This document shows, in pieces, positions 62,539 through 64,000 of a stretch of 64,000 bases of DNA. The notes below the pieces were generated by a model that was not told the origin of the DNA, searched no databases, and worked only from the letters and a program-made list of their open reading frames with translations. How positions within the stretch are numbered: position 1 is the first letter of the stretch; each line of letters opens with the position of its first letter. The position numbers and the translations under genes are program-made. Source of the stretch: Adineta steineri. Its lineage: Eukaryota; Rotifera; Eurotatoria; Adinetida; Adinetidae. The stretch lies in assembly GCA_905250115.1 (NCBI GenBank), contig CAJNOI010000028.1, positions 420,381-484,380 of the forward strand, written 5' to 3'.

Positions 62539-64000
62539 TTAAAGGTACTCTATTTTCATAGTTGTATGTATTTCGCCTGGGTTCTGAAGTTGCTGTCGTC
62601 GAAAAGAATCAAATAAACTGTTCTTCAGATTGAGTGTGGTGAGTGTCTGTGTGAATGATGAGGTAAAGTGAAGAGGAAGAAGAACAAGTATTATCGTTAC
62701 TTTGTTGATTTCTAGAGCATTGGCTAGATCTTCTACTCCTTGATCGCCGATTTGATTGTTCCACAGGTGGAGCGTGGTGAGTGTCTGTATGAAAAGTGTA
62801 TGAATACTAAAGTGAAGAGCAAGAAGAACAAATATTATCGTTACTTTGTTGATTTCTAGAGCATTAGCAACATATTGCGCTCCTTGATCGCCGATTTGAT
62901 TGCCTTCGAGGTAGTGTCCTGCGGGAACGACATTTTTCCCTGTTTTTCCCTTTTCCCATTCCCATGGGAATGGGAATGGGAATTCCCATTTACATTTAGG
63001 GAATGGGAACGTGGGAATGGGAACGGAGCGAAAAGCTCACGTTCCCTAAACTGTGACTACCTTTTTTCAATACATAAAAATATTTCTATCTAACAACTGC
63101 TTATTTTTAATAATTTTTCTTATTCATATATAATTAACAAAAAATTAACAAATGTGTATCAGGAAAGATAGACTTTTGCTTTATTCTTAACTACATCATT
63201 ATTTAATCTTCCTGAATAAAATTTTCTTTTTCATCAGCGTCGTTCAAGATAACATTATCAAGATCATTTTGTCGTAACACTTCATTACTATCATGTTGCT
63301 GTGATAAATCGTTATCATCATCCTCTGTTTAATACTTCTGTTTCTTCATCGCTGTAGTTGATGTATTACTATCTTTTCGTTTTTTTATTTATTAAATAGA
63401 TGTGGAAATAATTCTTTCAACAATGATAAGTTTCGACGTATAAATCATATTTTATATGATATTAAAAAAGCAAGCATTAGTAGAGTATTCAGTAAAATAT
63501 TCCTCGAATCGTATCGTACTTTTGGTTTCTTTAATAACACGTTACGATGCGCAGAAGTGATGTCAACAACAACAACTAGTACACATATATGGTAATGACC
63601 CTTTTCTTGTAGATGAAGAGAGCCTTTGAAAATTCAGGGAACTAAGGGAATGGGAACAGGGAATGGGAAGTTAGGAAAAAAAATAAGGGAATGGGAATAG
63701 GGAATGGGAAGTAAGAAAAAAAATTAAGGGAATGGGAATAGGGAATGGGAAGCAAATAAAGTCGTTCCCGCAGGACACTACTTCGAGGTTAAGTGTGGTG
63801 AGTGTCTGTGTGAAAATTGTGTAAATAAAGAAATGAAGTGAAGAACAACAAGTATTGTTGTTACTTTGTTGGTTTTTAGAGCATTGGCAAGATCTTGTGC
63901 TCCTTGTTCACCGATTTGATTCATTTGGAGGTTTATTGTGGAGAGTGTCTGTGTGAAAAGTGTATGAATGATGAAGTAAAGTGAAGAGGAAGAAGAACAA
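62539..64000 (-). pseudogene. LRR gene, 3' part, 84-bp exons, one exon split by a transposon
   Basis: Read on the minus strand: exon 63865-63948 (TLSTINLQMNQIGEQGAQDL, then ANALKTNK), the split exon 63789-63805 plus 62845-62911 (TLNLEGNQIGDQGAQYVANA), exon 62701-62784 (TLTTLHLWNNQIGDQGVEDL) and the terminal exon 62539-62646, which ends TTMKIEYL and stop. Full exons are 84 bp, introns 54-60 bp with GTAACGATAAT starts and CACACAG ends. This is the same repeat-per-exon design as at 1.2-3.3 kb, but on the opposite strand and with clearly different introns. Further exons continue beyond 64000. The transposon probably inactivates this copy unless the insert is spliced out. Only partial, so the whole protein and its role are unknown. 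Confidence 0.8.
62912..63780. mobile_element. hAT-like non-autonomous transposon in an LRR exon
   Basis: 869 bp with perfect 20-bp terminal inverted repeats (62912-62931 and 63761-63780; TAGTGTCCTGCGGGAAC...). It is flanked by an 8-bp direct duplication CTTCGAGG (62904-62911 and 63781-63788), the length typical of hAT transposition. Removing the element and one copy of the duplication leaves an exon of exactly 84 bp (67 + 17). Inside, both ends are rich in GGGAATGGGAAT-type repeats (62945-63050 and 63650-63755, in opposite orientations), with AT-rich DNA between. No transposase frame is present. Confidence 0.93.

Noticed and set aside
62875-63093. Frame with FPWEWEWEFPF-type repeats
   Set aside because: It is a translation of the GGGAATGGGAAT repeats inside the transposon and has no link to a protein family.
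1-64000. tRNA and rRNA genes
   Set aside because: A few GTTCAAATC/GTTCGAAT-like strings were examined (for example near 36056 and 43813) but none has a matching D-arm and acceptor stem; no rRNA-like block was seen.

Overview
The window looks like nuclear DNA of a small invertebrate, most likely a bdelloid rotifer (inference). It is strongly AT-rich. Most genes carry several introns of about 50-60 bp with GT-AG borders, the conserved genes are metazoan (LRRIQ1, SUGP1, a T-brain/Eomes-type T-box gene, NAA10, diacylglycerol kinase theta, Elongin C, two rhodopsin-like GPCRs), and there are NLR/ribonuclease-inhibitor-type LRR arrays, TGTGGG-type motifs and a gene set of apparently fungal type. A run of 100 N at 31439-31538 marks an assembly gap.

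Layout: 1-3.3 kb, 3' part of a plus-strand LRR gene in which every repeat is one 84-bp exon. 4.07-4.35 kb, a small cysteine-rich protein. 4.7-10.1 kb (minus), LRRIQ1. 11.1-16.2 kb (plus), SUGP1-like splicing factor without visible SURP domains, with one 2.4-kb intron full of decayed mobile DNA. 17.7-19.1 kb (plus), T-box gene. 19.5-30.5 kb (all minus), a terpenoid-type group: a 5'-truncated UbiA prenyltransferase, an apparently complete 923-aa bifunctional class II/class I diterpene synthase of the fungal ent-copalyl-diphosphate/ent-kaurene synthase type, and a complete 532-aa CYP3-clan cytochrome P450. 34.8-35.8 kb GPCR; 37.1-37.8 kb NAA10; 39.4-44.7 kb DGK theta; 45.7-46.1 kb Elongin C; 47.7-49.0 kb second GPCR; 49-57.4 kb no gene recognised; 57.4-59.5 kb F-box/LRR-like protein; 62.5-64.0 kb (minus) a second LRR gene with the same 84-bp exon design, one exon of which is split by an 869-bp hAT-like non-autonomous element.

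The most notable content is the terpenoid group. The diterpene synthase keeps DADD (class II) and DDFFD (class I) motifs and is open across four exons. Around it are short hairpins built on a GTGTGGGT core, one of them just upstream of its start codon, plus a 0.9-kb direct repeat that lies upstream of the P450 and again upstream of the synthase. I infer a horizontally acquired cyclase, now intron-containing, placed beside an animal-type P450 in a telomere-like, repeat-rich setting. The substrate, product and function are not shown by the sequence.
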